DNA from: Pelagimonas phthalicica
GTDB lineage: Bacteria; Pseudomonadota; Alphaproteobacteria; Rhodobacterales; Rhodobacteraceae
Direction: 5' to 3'
Length of the DNA stretch: 64,000 nt
Assembly (NCBI RefSeq): GCF_004364805.1
Contig: NZ_SOAP01000002.1
Span: 496,001 to 560,000 of the forward strand
Both the position numbers and the translations under genes were made by a program. Below are positions 56,005 through 64,000 of the stretch, piece by piece; within the stretch, counting starts at the first letter, position 1; every line of letters starts with the position of its first letter. Below the pieces are notes generated by a model that did not search any database, was not told the origin of the DNA, and saw nothing but the letters and a program-made list of their open reading frames with translations.

Positions 56005-56751
56005 ATGCCTTCTTTGATGATTGACCCTGCCGTGGCACAAAGCTTTGCCGCGCTGCTTTTGGCGCATGTGCTGGCGGATTTCACCTTTCAAGCCGATTGG
56101 ATGGTGCGGCGTAAACAGCAACCGCTGGTGCTGCTCTGCCATATTGCCGTGGTCTTTGCCCTGACAACCCTGCTGTTGGGCGGCATCTGGCAAGTGGCGC
56201 TTGTGGTCTCGCTTGCACATCTGATCATCGACGCGATCAAGACCTGGGCCCTGCCCGATCACATCCGCACAGGTTTGCGCGCCTTTCTGATTGATCAGGC
56301 CGCCCATATCCTGACGCTGGTTTGCGCGGCGATCTGGTGGCCCGGGGCCATCACCCAAGGGATCTGGGCCGATTACGCCGCTCTCGCCCTGCCCCCGGCC
56401 ATTTTGCTGACCGGATTTGTTTTGTCCGTCACCGCAGGCGGTTACGTGGTCGGCATGCTGACCGCGCGCTGGGCCAATGTGGTCGATGATCAGGAACCGG
56501 GCCTGCCCGATGCGGGCAAATTGATCGGACAATTGGAACGCAGCATGATCTTTCTGCTGGTCGTCATTGGCCAGCCCGGAGGTGTCGGCTTCCTGATCGC
56601 CGCCAAATCGGTTCTGCGTCTGGACACCGCAAAACAAGGGCGTCAGGCCAGCGAATATGTGATCATCGGCACCATGGCCTCTTTCGCCTGGGCGCTGGGC
56701 AGCACATATGCGATGATCGGCCTTCTTGAGATCGTAACCAAAGCGCCCTAG
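56005..56751 (+). CDS. DUF3307 membrane protein
   Basis: 248 residues from the Met after AAGGAAG. The DUF3307 hallmark LLAHVLADFTFQADWMVRRK lies at about 14-34, with H and D/Q polar residues in a membrane setting. About six hydrophobic segments follow (for example LCHIAVVFALTTLLLGGIW, VSLAHLIIDAIKTW, LPPAILLTGFVLSV). Role unknown. In streptococci and other bacteria DUF3307 genes lie by satD, a gene linked to acid or stress tolerance. Confidence 0.82.
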   Translation: MPSLMIDPAVAQSFAALLLAHVLADFTFQADWMVRRKQQPLVLLCHIAVVFALTTLLLGGIWQVALVVSLAHLIIDAIKTWALPDHIRTGLRAFLIDQAAHILTLVCAAIWWPGAITQGIWADYAALALPPAILLTGFVLSVTAGGYVVGMLTARWANVVDDQEPGLPDAGKLIGQLERSMIFLLVVIGQPGGVGFLIAAKSVLRLDTAKQGRQASEYVIIGTMASFAWALGSTYAMIGLLEIVTKAP

Positions 56752-56778
56752 ATAGGGAATGCACCAAAGAGGTATTCC

Positions 56779-57156
56779 ATGTTCAACATTCCGGGCAAAA
56801 ACGCCGTGACCATGACTCCGGCAGCGATCAAGCAGATCACCAAGCTGATGGACCGTGACGGCCGTCACGGTTTGCGTATCGGCGTCAAAAAGGGCGGCTG
56901 CGCGGGTATGGAATATACCATGGATTACGTTGATGCCGCCGATCCCAATGATGAGGTCGTGGAACAGGATGGCGCACGGGTGCTGATCGCGCCCATGGCG
57001 CAGATGTTCCTGTTTGGCACGGAAATTGATTATGAGACCTCGTTGCTGGAAAGCGGTTTCAAGTTCCGCAATCCCAATGTGACAGATGCCTGCGGCTGCG
57101 GGGAATCGATCAAATTCAAAGACGTAGAAGAGCTGCGCGCTGAACAGCAGGGCTAA
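56779..57156 (+). CDS. A-type Fe-S carrier (IscA/ErpA/SufA family)
   Basis: 125 residues. The three conserved Cys are in KKGGCAGMEYTMDYV (about 40) and TDACGCGESIKF (about 107-109). It accepts and passes Fe-S clusters to apoproteins. The extended C-terminus KDVEELRAEQQG is common in alphaproteobacterial copies. Which paralogue (ErpA, IscA or SufA) cannot be told without a tree. Stop is 3 bp before the TfoX-N gene. Confidence 0.9.
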   Translation: MFNIPGKNAVTMTPAAIKQITKLMDRDGRHGLRIGVKKGGCAGMEYTMDYVDAADPNDEVVEQDGARVLIAPMAQMFLFGTEIDYETSLLESGFKFRNPNVTDACGCGESIKFKDVEELRAEQQG

Positions 57157-57159
57157 GCC

Positions 57160-57483
57160 ATGGCGATTTCCGAAGATGAAATCGCTTTTGCTTTGGAGTT
57201 GTTTGAGGGCCTCGCCCCGCTGACCACCCGCAAGATGTTTGGTGGGCTGGCGATCTATTGCAACGGGGTGATCTTTGCCATTGTCATGTCGGGCGGTGTG
57301 ATCCGGCTCAAAGGTCAGGGTGAGATGGTCGCGCGATTTGAGTCGCTTGGCCTGGAGCATTGGACCTATCAGCGCCCCGGTCATAAACCAGCAGCCATGC
57401 CCTATTGGACGCTGCCCGACAGCGCGCTTGAAGATCCCGATGAGGCCTGTGATCTGGCCCGCGAAGCCCTGCGCCATCTCTGA
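57160..57483 (+). CDS. TfoX N-terminal domain protein
   Basis: 107 residues. FEGLAPLTTRKMFGGLAIYCNG (split at about 14-35) and FAIVMSGGVIRLKG, then PGHKPAAMPYWTLPD are the TfoX-N pattern. Only the N-terminal domain is present, unlike competence regulator Sxy/TfoX of gamma-proteobacteria, so a role in competence cannot be claimed. It is coupled to the A-type carrier gene by a 3-bp gap. Confidence 0.85.
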   Translation: MAISEDEIAFALELFEGLAPLTTRKMFGGLAIYCNGVIFAIVMSGGVIRLKGQGEMVARFESLGLEHWTYQRPGHKPAAMPYWTLPDSALEDPDEACDLAREALRHL

Positions 57484-57590
57484 CTTTCCCTTGGCCGCGC
57501 TTCGTGGCAAGACACACGCGACGGGCCGACGCCTTGCGCGCGGCGGTAAATTGGCGATGATAGCGCCAACATTTTATTGGGGAGAGAGTC

Positions 57591-58334
57591 ATGCGACGCA
57601 AACTGGCCGCAGGAAATTGGAAAATGAACGGAACACAAGCATCGCTGGCCGAGCTGGCAGCAATGCAAACCGCCGTGACTGACGCTGTTGACGTTTTGAT
57701 CTGCCCTCCGGCAACTTTGGTCGCGACTGCGGCGGCGCAGTCTGGCGATATCGCCATTGGTGGGCAGGATTGCCACGCCAATGTCTCGGGCGCGCATACC
57801 GGTGATATCTCCGCCGACATGCTTAAGGATGCCGGCGCAGGATATGTGCTGACAGGCCATTCCGAACGCCGCACCGATCATTCAGAAAGTGACGCTGATG
57901 TTGCAGCAAAGTCCAAAGCTGTATGGGATGCGGGGCTGATTGCGGTGGTCTGCATCGGTGAAACCCTGGAAGAACGCGAAAGCGGCGAAACCCTGCGGGT
58001 GATTGGCCGCCAATTGGCGGAATCGATCCCGGATGGGGCCAGCGCTGCCAACACTGTCGTGGCCTATGAGCCGGTCTGGGCCATTGGCACCGGCAAGGTC
58101 CCCACACCAGAGCTGATCGCCGAGGTGCATGATTTCATGCGCGCCGAGCTGACCAAACGCTTTGGGGCCGAGATCGCAAATGGCACCCGCCTGCTCTATG
58201 GCGGCTCGGTCAAAGCGTCTAACGCGGTTGAGATCTTTGCCACCTCCAATGTGGATGGGGCGCTGGTGGGCGGCGCGTCGTTGAAAGCGGCGGATTTCAA
58301 CCCGATCATCGAGGCCCTCTCGGCAAGCGCCTAA
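57591..58334 (+). CDS. tpiA: Triosephosphate isomerase
   Basis: 247 residues. NWKMNG (Lys), LTGHSERR (His) and [12 protein letters not shown] (Glu) give the catalytic triad, with GASLKAADF for phosphate binding. It interconverts DHAP and glyceraldehyde 3-phosphate. The ribosome site GGGGAGAG precedes the start by about 8 bp. It is alone, followed by a palindromic repeat and a bidirectional terminator. Confidence 0.97.
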   Translation: MRRKLAAGNWKMNGTQASLAELAAMQTAVTDAVDVLICPPATLVATAAAQSGDIAIGGQDCHANVSGAHTGDISADMLKDAGAGYVLTGHSERRTDHSESDADVAAKSKAVWDAGLIAVVCIGETLEERESGETLRVIGRQLAESIPDGASAANTVVAYEPVWAIGTGKVPTPELIAEVHDFMRAELTKRFGAEIANGTRLLYGGSVKASNAVEIFATSNVDGALVGGASLKAADFNPIIEALSASA

Positions 58335-58346
58335 ACGATGGCGGAT

Positions 58347-58398
58347 GCGAGGGGCCAGCCCCTCGCGCTCCCCGGGATATTTTTGGCCCAAAGAAACA
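58347..58398 (-). repeat. Dispersed palindromic repeat copy
   Basis: Reversed copy of the family at 1251-1312: a hairpin GAGGGGC/GCCCCTC (58350-58365) then CCCCGGGATATTTTTGGCC and CAAAGAAAC. It lies 12 bp after tpiA and may end its transcript together with the next hairpin. Confidence 0.75.
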
Positions 58399-58450
58399 CA
58401 AGGCGCTTCTTCTTGGTCCAAATACTCTTAATCCAACCTTGCAACGTAAA

Positions 58451-58477
58451 ACGACGCCCCGGATGGAGCGTCGCTTT
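58451..58477. terminator. Bidirectional terminator between tpiA and dctM
   Basis: CGACGC/GCGTCG with a 10-base centre, followed by CTTTTT on the plus strand and TTTTAC on the minus strand. It serves tpiA and the converging dctM transcript. Confidence 0.75.
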
Positions 58478-58524
58478 TTGTGTTTCGTAAATTATGAGCG
58501 CGGACGCGCATAATTTGATTGCGC

Positions 58525-59901
58525 TTAGTGCGTCACGATCTCGGGCCCCATGAAGGTTGTCGGCAGGTAGGTCGACAGCCAAGGGATATAGGTCACCATG
58601 ATCAGGAAGACGAAGAGCACCGCGAGGAAAGGCAGGGCTGCGCGCACGACCCGCATCATCGGCATCCCGGCCACGCCCGAGGTCACAAAGAGGTTGAGAC
58701 CAACCGGCGGTGTGATCATACCGATTTCCATATTCACCACCATGATGATACCCAGATGGATCGGGTCGATCCCAAGTTCGATGGCAATCGGGAAGACCAG
58801 CGGCGCCACGATCACGATCAGGCCCGAAGGTTCCATGAACTGACCACCAATCAGCAGGATGATATTGACGATCACCAGGAACATCACCGCACCAAAGCCA
58901 ACATTGATCATCGCGCCGGCAATTTGCTGCGGGATTTGTTCGTCGGTCAGAACATGCTTGAGGATCAAGGCATTGGCGATGATGAACATCAGGGTGATGG
59001 TCAGCTTGCCAGCTTCGAACAACGTGTCTTTGGTGTCTTTGTGGAAAAAGGCGGTGATGATGGCGATGGGCTTGCGGGCCAGAGACAGGTTCTTGCCGCC
59101 CTCTTTATTGGCCAGAGGCCCCATATCGCGATAGATGAAGTTCGCGATGAAGAAGGCATAGACCGCTGCCACAGCTGCCGCTTCGGTTGGGGTAAAGATA
59201 CCGCCATAGATGCCGCCCAGGATGATGACGATCAGGAACAGGCCCCAGATCGCTTCAAAGCCGGAGTCGAACACCTCGCGCCAGCCGCGCCATTCGCCTT
59301 TGGGCAGGTTCTTGAAACGGGCGATCACATAGATGGTGATCATCAGCATGGTGCCGGCCATCAGACCCGGGATCACACCGGCGAGGAACATACGACCGAC
59401 CGAAACCTCAACCGCGGAGGCGTAGACAACCATCACGATGGAGGGTGGGATCAGGATGCCAAGGGTGCCCGCATTGGCGATGACACCGGCGGCGAAATCC
59501 TTGGAATAGCCAACCTGACGCATCCCGGCGATGACGATGGAACCGATGGCTACAACCGTGGCTGGGCTGGAGCCGGACAGGGCCGCGAACAGCATACAGG
59601 CAAAAACGCCCGCAATCGCCAACCCACCGTGGAAATGACCCACAATCGCGATGGAAAAGCGGATGATCCGCCGCGCCACACCACCGGTGGACATAAAGCT
59701 GGAGGCAAGGATGAAGAAGGGAATGGCCAGCAGGGTATAATGCCCCGCCATCGCCTGAAAGAAGCTTTGCGCAACAGAGCCAAGCGAGGTGTCAGACAGG
59801 ACCAACAGGAAGATGATCGAAGAGAAGCCAAGGGAGACCGCGATCGGCACACCGATCAGCATCAGGCCAATGACCATCATAAAGAGAATGGCGACGTCCA
59901 T
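58525..59901 (-). CDS. dctM: TRAP transporter large permease DctM
   Basis: 458 residues with about 12 hydrophobic segments from MDVAILFMMVIGLMLIGVPI onward. GSSPATVVAIGSIVIAGM (about 110-127) and PPVGLNLFVTSGVAGMP near 405-421 are the conserved DctM signatures at the substrate and Na+ sites. It uses the sodium gradient to take up substrate delivered by DctP. Last gene of the dctPQM operon, 5 bp after dctQ. Confidence 0.95.
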   Translation of the reverse strand: MDVAILFMMVIGLMLIGVPIAVSLGFSSIIFLLVLSDTSLGSVAQSFFQAMAGHYTLLAIPFFILASSFMSTGGVARRIIRFSIAIVGHFHGGLAIAGVFACMLFAALSGSSPATVVAIGSIVIAGMRQVGYSKDFAAGVIANAGTLGILIPPSIVMVVYASAVEVSVGRMFLAGVIPGLMAGTMLMITIYVIARFKNLPKGEWRGWREVFDSGFEAIWGLFLIVIILGGIYGGIFTPTEAAAVAAVYAFFIANFIYRDMGPLANKEGGKNLSLARKPIAIITAFFHKDTKDTLFEAGKLTITLMFIIANALILKHVLTDEQIPQQIAGAMINVGFGAVMFLVIVNIILLIGGQFMEPSGLIVIVAPLVFPIAIELGIDPIHLGIIMVVNMEIGMITPPVGLNLFVTSGVAGMPMMRVVRAALPFLAVLFVFLIMVTYIPWLSTYLPTTFMGPEIVTH

Positions 59902-59906
59902 TTTGC

Positions 59907-60635
59907 TTAGTCCTCTTTGTTAAGATGGGCGACGTCATCGACCGCATCTTCGGCTTCGTGGCTGACGATCAGGCTGTCTTCGGCACCGGTCCAGATTTTC
60001 CAGGTGGCCTGCAGAAAGCGATAGAGCAACAGCGCTGCCCCGACGGGCAGAATGACATAGGGAATGAAGCGCGGGATCTTTTCATAAGCTTCGCCCTGGT
60101 TGAAGATCGGCTCGATAAAGCGCAGCCAATCCGGCATGATGATATCGCCAACCTCATACCAGGCCTGATCGCGGCTATTGGCGAAGCCGGTCGGGAACCA
60201 GCGGCCCGATGTGGCGTCAAACCCGGCGAAGGGAGCCCAGTAATCCCAGGAACCTTTGAGCAACAGGAAGGCATAGGCGACACAGATCGCCGCCGCTGTC
60301 AGGCCCAGAACACGCCGCGCTGTGGGGGAGACCATGTTCAGCACCACGTCAACGCCCAGATTGGCGGTCTTTTTCACCGCATAGCTGATGCCGAACAGCA
60401 CGAGCCAGGCAAAAAGAAAGCTGGTCAGTTCAAGCGCCGAGATCATCGAGCGTGGCATCTCGATACCGATCACACCTTCAAAGGAGCGCCACCAGGACGA
60501 GTTGAAGACATAGCGCACGATCACATTCACGAAGGTGATCAATGTCATCGCCCCCAGGATGATCGCAATAAAGGTTTCCTCAAGCTCGTCGATGAACCCG
60601 CCGATCAATGAGGTGTTCGGGGATTTTTCAGACAT
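59907..60635 (-). CDS. dctQ: TRAP transporter small permease DctQ
   Basis: 242 residues from MSEKSPNTSLIGG; four hydrophobic segments, with FVNVIVRYVFNSSWWRSFEG typical of DctQ and ELTSFLFAWLVLFGISYAV for the second. An extra loop (about 130-185, with DYWAPFAGFDATSGRWFP) makes it longer than most. It stabilises DctM. The gene follows dctP after about 190 bp including a terminator hairpin. Confidence 0.92.
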   Translation of the reverse strand: MSEKSPNTSLIGGFIDELEETFIAIILGAMTLITFVNVIVRYVFNSSWWRSFEGVIGIEMPRSMISALELTSFLFAWLVLFGISYAVKKTANLGVDVVLNMVSPTARRVLGLTAAAICVAYAFLLLKGSWDYWAPFAGFDATSGRWFPTGFANSRDQAWYEVGDIIMPDWLRFIEPIFNQGEAYEKIPRFIPYVILPVGAALLLYRFLQATWKIWTGAEDSLIVSHEAEDAVDDVAHLNKED

Positions 60636-60777
60636 CCCACCCTCCGTTCTCCAGAATTGGATAGTTCTGCGTTTTGCAAAAACTGACACAGCAAAGCCTA
60701 GCACGCCAAATGGCGTCCATGAACGTTGATCATGTCAGAAGAAACAGGTTTGCCGAGTGCTGTGACCATACGCTCGG

Positions 60778-60811
60778 AAAAACCCGGCCCGAAACGCGGC
60801 GGGCCGGGTCA
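60778..60811 (-). terminator. Terminator between dctP and dctQM
   Basis: A 9-bp perfect stem ACCCGGCCC/GGGCCGGGT with a 10-base loop (60782-60809), then five T on the minus strand. It lies 17 bp after the dctP stop. Partial read-through would keep DctP in excess over the permeases, as suits a binding protein. Confidence 0.85.
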
Positions 60812-60827
60812 GTTCAAGCCCGAGGGC

Positions 60828-61832
60828 TTAGAACATTTGGTTGGTTTTTTGTGCTGCGTCGATGTTTTCCTGGCCTACATCGTCTTTGAACTGGTCCCAA
60901 ACCGGCTTCATGGTTTCAACCCATGCTGCGCGCTGTTCCGGGGTCAGCTGGCGCACAACGCCGCCCGCGTCGATGACCGACTGTTTGGCCGCCTGGTTCA
61001 CGGTATAGGCTTCGCTGTTCCGTGTCTCGGTGACTTCGTTGATGATAGTGGCCAGTTGGGTCTGAACATCTTCAGGCAGGCTGTCCCAGAAATCGGTCGA
61101 GGTCACGAGGAGGTAGTCGATGATACCGTGGTTGGTTTCGGTGATACCGTCCTGAACTTCAAAGAACTTTTTGCCGTAGATGTTGGACCAGGTGTTTTCC
61201 TGACCATCCACAACGCCGGTTTGCAGCGCGCCATAGACTTCGGAGAATGCCATTGGCTGCGGCGAGCCACCCAGAGCCGCCATTTGTGCCTTGAGCACTT
61301 CGGAGTTCTGAACGCGGAATTTCAGACCTTCGGCATCCGATGGGTTTTCCAGCGGCTTGTTCGCCGACATCTGCTTCATGCCATTGTGCCAGAAGGCCAG
61401 GCCCAGCAGACCGCGACGGGTCATTGATTCTTTCATCGCCTGACCGGTGTCAGAATTCTGGAACGCGTTCACGGCATCCATGTTCTTGAACATGAAAGGC
61501 AAGTCAAAGATGCGGAACTGTTTGGTGAACTGCTCGAATTTCGACAAGGAGGGCGCGGCCAGTTGAACGTCGCCGTTCAGCATCGCTTCGAGAACCTGGT
61601 TGTCGTTGTAAAGAGTGGAGTTCGGGAACACCTCGAGGCAGACCTTGCCGTTCATCTCTTCGTTGACGCGCTGCTCCAGCAGGCTGGCAGCGATGCCTTT
61701 GGGGTGCTTGTCGGTGTTGGTGACGTGGCTGAACTTGATGACGATTTCGCCTTCGTCGCAGGCCGCCATGGCGGTGGTGGCGCTGGTCATCAAAGCGGTG
61801 GCCGCAACGGCGGACATCAGAAACTTCTTCAT
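60828..61832 (-). CDS. dctP: TRAP transporter substrate-binding protein DctP
   Basis: 334 residues from MKKFLMSAVAATALMTSATT, a Sec signal cut near AMA-ACDEG. DctP family: VIKFSHVTNTDKHPKG, VFPNSTLYNDNQVLEAMLNGD and the Arg-containing LKFRVQNSEVLKAQMAALG, whose Arg binds the carboxylate, then GVVDGQENTW. It captures a C4-dicarboxylate or similar acid in the periplasm. The regulator genes dctB and dctD lie just upstream on the same strand, with two dyad operators between. Confidence 0.95.
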   Translation of the reverse strand: MKKFLMSAVAATALMTSATTAMAACDEGEIVIKFSHVTNTDKHPKGIAASLLEQRVNEEMNGKVCLEVFPNSTLYNDNQVLEAMLNGDVQLAAPSLSKFEQFTKQFRIFDLPFMFKNMDAVNAFQNSDTGQAMKESMTRRGLLGLAFWHNGMKQMSANKPLENPSDAEGLKFRVQNSEVLKAQMAALGGSPQPMAFSEVYGALQTGVVDGQENTWSNIYGKKFFEVQDGITETNHGIIDYLLVTSTDFWDSLPEDVQTQLATIINEVTETRNSEAYTVNQAAKQSVIDAGGVVRQLTPEQRAAWVETMKPVWDQFKDDVGQENIDAAQKTNQMF

Positions 61833-62021
61833 GGGTATCCTCCCCAAAATTGTCATTTTCGTTGGCGTCCCCTCCTCGGGTTGCCGACGGGTTAACAAAA
61901 CCGGGGCAAGAGAATCGGATCAAGCGCGGGGTTTGAAATTCTGTCTTGGGGGAATTTTTGTCGCAAAAACCGAGTGTTGCCGCAAAATCAGGCAGAGGGT
62001 GACCAGAGGTGTGAGCAAAGC

Positions 62022-62073
62022 TGTGCGAATTCCCGCACAACTGTTAGCGGTGGTTGTGCGGATTTCCGCACAA
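62022..62073 (-). promoter_or_regulatory. Paired DctD operators upstream of dctPQM
   Basis: Two dyads with identical arms TGTGCG/CGCACA and 6-base centres lie at 62022-62039 and 62055-62072. Their centres are 33 bp apart, three helical turns. They match the known form of rhizobial DctD sites. They sit 190-240 bp upstream of dctP and 4 bp after the dctD stop. No good sigma-54 promoter (GG-N10-GC) is seen between them and dctP; sigma-70-like TTGATC-N17-TTTTGT (about 61895-61924) or TTGCGA-N17-CAGAAT (about 61938-61966) are possible. Confidence 0.75.
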
Positions 62074-62076
62074 GTT

Positions 62077-63324
62077 TCACGAATCGCGATTCGATTCTTG
62101 GGACGGCTTGAAATCTTCGGGCTTGAGCCCATATTTTGCCAGCTTGTCGTAAAAGGTCTTGCGCGGCAGTTTCAGCGCTTCGGCAGCGGCGCGCGCCTGC
62201 CCCTGCGCCTTGCCAAGCGCCTCGGCCAAAAGCGAGCGTTCGACTTGCGCCAATCTATCCGCCAGGCCCAGCCCTTCGCCTGCTTGAGGGGCCTCACCGC
62301 CAACCCCAAGCACCAAACGCATCGCCTCGGACATCAAGGCACGGGCATTGCCGGGCCAATCGCGGGCCATCAGATCGGCCAGTTGGTCCTCTGACACCTC
62401 CGGCATCGGCTGGCCTGCTTGTTCCGCAGCCTGCGAGACATAGTGACGGAAGATAACCGGGATGTCCTCGGGCCGCTCGCTGAGGGCTGGAATGCGCAAT
62501 TGCATCACATCCAGCCGGTAATACAGTTCGAACGAAAACTCGCCCGCATCCACCTGTTTGCTCAGATCACGGGTGGTGCCGCCGATCAGGGTCGCCCCGC
62601 CCTGCTCTACCAGATCCAGCAGCGCCAGTTGCGCGTCTTTGGAGAGCGCGCCAATTTCATCCAGGAACAGCGTACCATTGGCGCAGGCCTCCCAGATTTG
62701 TGTCAGATCACTTCGGGTTAACCCCGCTGCGGCGCGCTTTTCAAAGGGGGCTTTGGCGCGCATGGAACATAAATGCACGACCTCGGCGATTTTGGAGATA
62801 CCCGATCCGGGCGCGCCTGAAATCAACACATCCGTATCAGCCTGCGCCGCTGCGCGCGCCTTTTTACGCAGTGCGTCAGCTTTGGACGAAACGCCAAAAA
62901 TCATCCGCGCTGCCGGGTCACCGTCTTCCATTTGCGCCTTGAGATGGCGGTTCTCAAGAACCAACCCGCGCGTATGCAGTGCCCGATTAACAATGGACAG
63001 CAAATCATTGGTGCCACAAGGTTTTTCAAGAAACCCAAATGCCCCTTGCGACATGGCCCGAACGGCCATGGGAATGTCGCCTTCGCCCGTCAACAGGATC
63101 ACGGGAAGGTCCGTATCCTGCGCGCGCGCATGGTCCAGCAGGTGAAACCCATCACGACCCGGCATACGAATATCGGAGACGATCACCCCGTCAAAGGCGG
63201 GCGTGATGTGATCCTTGGCCTCAAGGAACGACCCGGCAGTCAGCGTGTCGATATCGGCAAGTTCAAGGGTTTGCGACAGGGCCTGGCGCACCTCGAAATC
63301 GTCATCGACCAATAAAACCTTCAT
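62077..63324 (-). CDS. dctD: DctD-like response regulator with degenerate AAA+ domain
   Basis: 415 residues from MKVLLVDDDFEVRQAL. Receiver about 1-118 with phospho-Asp51 (VSDIRMPGRDG) and Lys101. The AAA+ domain (about 140-340) keeps Walker B GTLFLDEIG (217-225) and RLDVMQLRIPAL, but Walker A reads GAPGSGISK (170-178) without the GK pair, and the sigma-54 contact motif GAFTGA is missing from the shortened region 190-212. A Fis-type helix-turn-helix closes it (about 385-405, AAEALKLPRKTFYDKLAKYG). DNA binding should persist; sigma-54 activation looks lost. Downstream partner of dctB. Confidence 0.88.
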   Translation of the reverse strand: MKVLLVDDDFEVRQALSQTLELADIDTLTAGSFLEAKDHITPAFDGVIVSDIRMPGRDGFHLLDHARAQDTDLPVILLTGEGDIPMAVRAMSQGAFGFLEKPCGTNDLLSIVNRALHTRGLVLENRHLKAQMEDGDPAARMIFGVSSKADALRKKARAAAQADTDVLISGAPGSGISKIAEVVHLCSMRAKAPFEKRAAAGLTRSDLTQIWEACANGTLFLDEIGALSKDAQLALLDLVEQGGATLIGGTTRDLSKQVDAGEFSFELYYRLDVMQLRIPALSERPEDIPVIFRHYVSQAAEQAGQPMPEVSEDQLADLMARDWPGNARALMSEAMRLVLGVGGEAPQAGEGLGLADRLAQVERSLLAEALGKAQGQARAAAEALKLPRKTFYDKLAKYGLKPEDFKPSQESNRDS

Positions 63325-63344
63325 CCTAGCTGGCTCCCATCCCC

Positions 63345-64000
63345 TTAATCTGAGCTCCAATATTCGAGTTCTACGGTGAACATCGCGCCATGTTCGGCAT
63401 TGCTGCCACGGATCTGGCCGCCAAAGCTTTGGACCAGCCCGTAAGAAATGGAAAGCCCCAGACCCATGCCCTCGCCAACTTCCTTGGTCGAGTAAAAGGG
63501 TTCAAAGATACGATCCGGATCTGCGATCCCGGGGCCGGAATCAGAAACATTTACAGAGAGTTGTTCGCCATTGTTAATCTCGATCCTGATGCTCTTCTGC
63601 TCAAGTCCCGCCATGGCATCTGCGGCATTGTTGATCAGGTTGACAAAGACCTGGCTTAGCCGAACCTCGCCGCCACGGGCATAAACCGGGCCTTTGGTGG
63701 CCTTTGGGTCCCAATCAAGCGTGACGCCGTCGCTGGCCAAGCGCGCCTCGGTCAATTCGACGGCGGATTGGATCACACCGACTAGGTCAACCTTGCCCAT
63801 CGGTTCATTTTCATTGCGGGCAAAGGCGCGCAAATTGGTGATGATACGCGCCGCGCGGGTGGCCAATTGCGAAATGCGGGAAAGGTTTTCACCAGCCTTT
63901 TCCGGACGCCCGCGAGTTAGAAAAGACTCCCCATTTTCAGCATATTGCCGGATAGCCATAAGAGGTTGGTTTAACTCGTGACTGATCCCCGCCGACATTT
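63345..64000 (-). CDS. dctB: DctB sensor histidine kinase (C-terminal part)
   Basis: Partial: the gene runs out of the window at 64000; 218 residues are present. HisKA with MSAGISHELNQPLMAIRQYAEN (split; catalytic His in SHELNQPL), HATPase with VNLINNAADAM, DSGPGIADPDRIFEPFYSTK and GMGLGLSISYGLVQSFGG. This is the DctB/NtrB type with the SHELNQP box. It would phosphorylate the adjacent DctD in response to C4-dicarboxylates; the sensing domain lies outside. Gap to dctD is 20 bp. Confidence 0.93.
   Translation of the reverse strand, partial: MSAGISHELNQPLMAIRQYAENGESFLTRGRPEKAGENLSRISQLATRAARIITNLRAFARNENEPMGKVDLVGVIQSAVELTEARLASDGVTLDWDPKATKGPVYARGGEVRLSQVFVNLINNAADAMAGLEQKSIRIEINNGEQLSVNVSDSGPGIADPDRIFEPFYSTKEVGEGMGLGLSISYGLVQSFGGQIRGSNAEHGAMFTVELEYWSSD

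Noticed and set aside
55882-57510. A 542-codon minus-strand frame opposite the DUF3307, A-type carrier and TfoX-N genes
   Set aside because: His/Gln/Gly-rich translation without domains, antisense to three genes with clear family motifs.
58519-59910. A 463-codon plus-strand frame rich in Asp, His and Gly
   Set aside because: It mirrors dctM exactly; low-complexity composition is typical of the antisense of a membrane protein gene.
61850-62010. A sigma-54 promoter for dctPQM
   Set aside because: No GG-N10-GC with reasonable TGGCAC/TTGCA flanks could be found on the minus strand.

Overview
The window reads as a continuous piece of an alphaproteobacterial chromosome, most likely a marine roseobacter-group member of the Rhodobacteraceae. 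The evidence is the family mix: CtrA next to SciP, DctB/DctD with a DctPQM TRAP transporter, SpeD/SpeE, TrmFO, PsuK/PsuG, a DUF1127 gene with a divergent MocR regulator, and an orphan LuxR without LuxI. I cannot fix the genus. Base composition and codon use look even throughout. I see no prophage, plasmid, CRISPR array or intact insertion sequence. The one mobile-element trace is a MITE-like element at 941-1211.

Layout. 1-900: end of phoU, then phoB. 901-1504: a MITE-like element nested in dispersed palindromic repeats, then a structured rpsB leader. 1505-4373: rpsB-tsf and two unknown ORFs. 4679-8341 (minus): a LuxR solo coupled to aroQ, and a TPR O-GlcNAc-type transferase. 8624-16569: psuK-psuG, a DUF502 protein, a patatin, a crotonase, bdhA with a pentapeptide protein, a probable small RNA on the minus strand (about 14563-14637), and an orphan YejA-like binding protein. 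16730-20861: a response regulator / FIST protein / hybrid kinase operon resembling NosP-NahK nitric-oxide sensing. 20865-29465: an EnvZ-like kinase, an MBL hydrolase, tRNA-Asn, a P-loop protein, metA, ppk2, a TetR regulator, a glycosyltransferase-like gene and rplM-rpsI.

29642-38970: a MocR regulator with a divergent DUF1127 gene, speD-speE, a thioesterase, a crotonase, trmFO-gluQRS, hisI, an IscU-like scaffold and a soluble chemoreceptor. 39186-44764 (minus): sciP, ctrA, ligA, recG and, downstream, a 39-residue membrane protein behind an array of GTTC half-sites that suggests SOS control. 44886-51677: mnmA; lpxD, acp and fabF; an L,D-transpeptidase divergent from a DUF882 peptidase. 52038-58334: two tRNA-Asp genes, a polysaccharide deacetylase, a Sel1-like protein, a membrane-tethered winged-helix regulator of inverted topology, a SufT-like protein, a SatD-like/DUF3307 pair, an A-type Fe-S carrier, a TfoX-N protein and tpiA. 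58525-64000 (minus): a complete C4-dicarboxylate-type TRAP system with its two-component regulators, two dyad operators and an internal terminator.

The points most worth following are the candidate small RNA, the SOS-like small membrane protein, the NosP/NahK-like operon, the inverted ToxR-like regulator, the SatD-like/DUF3307 pair, and the DctD whose ATPase and sigma-54 contact motifs have decayed while its operators remain. All calls come from reading the sequence; no database search was run.
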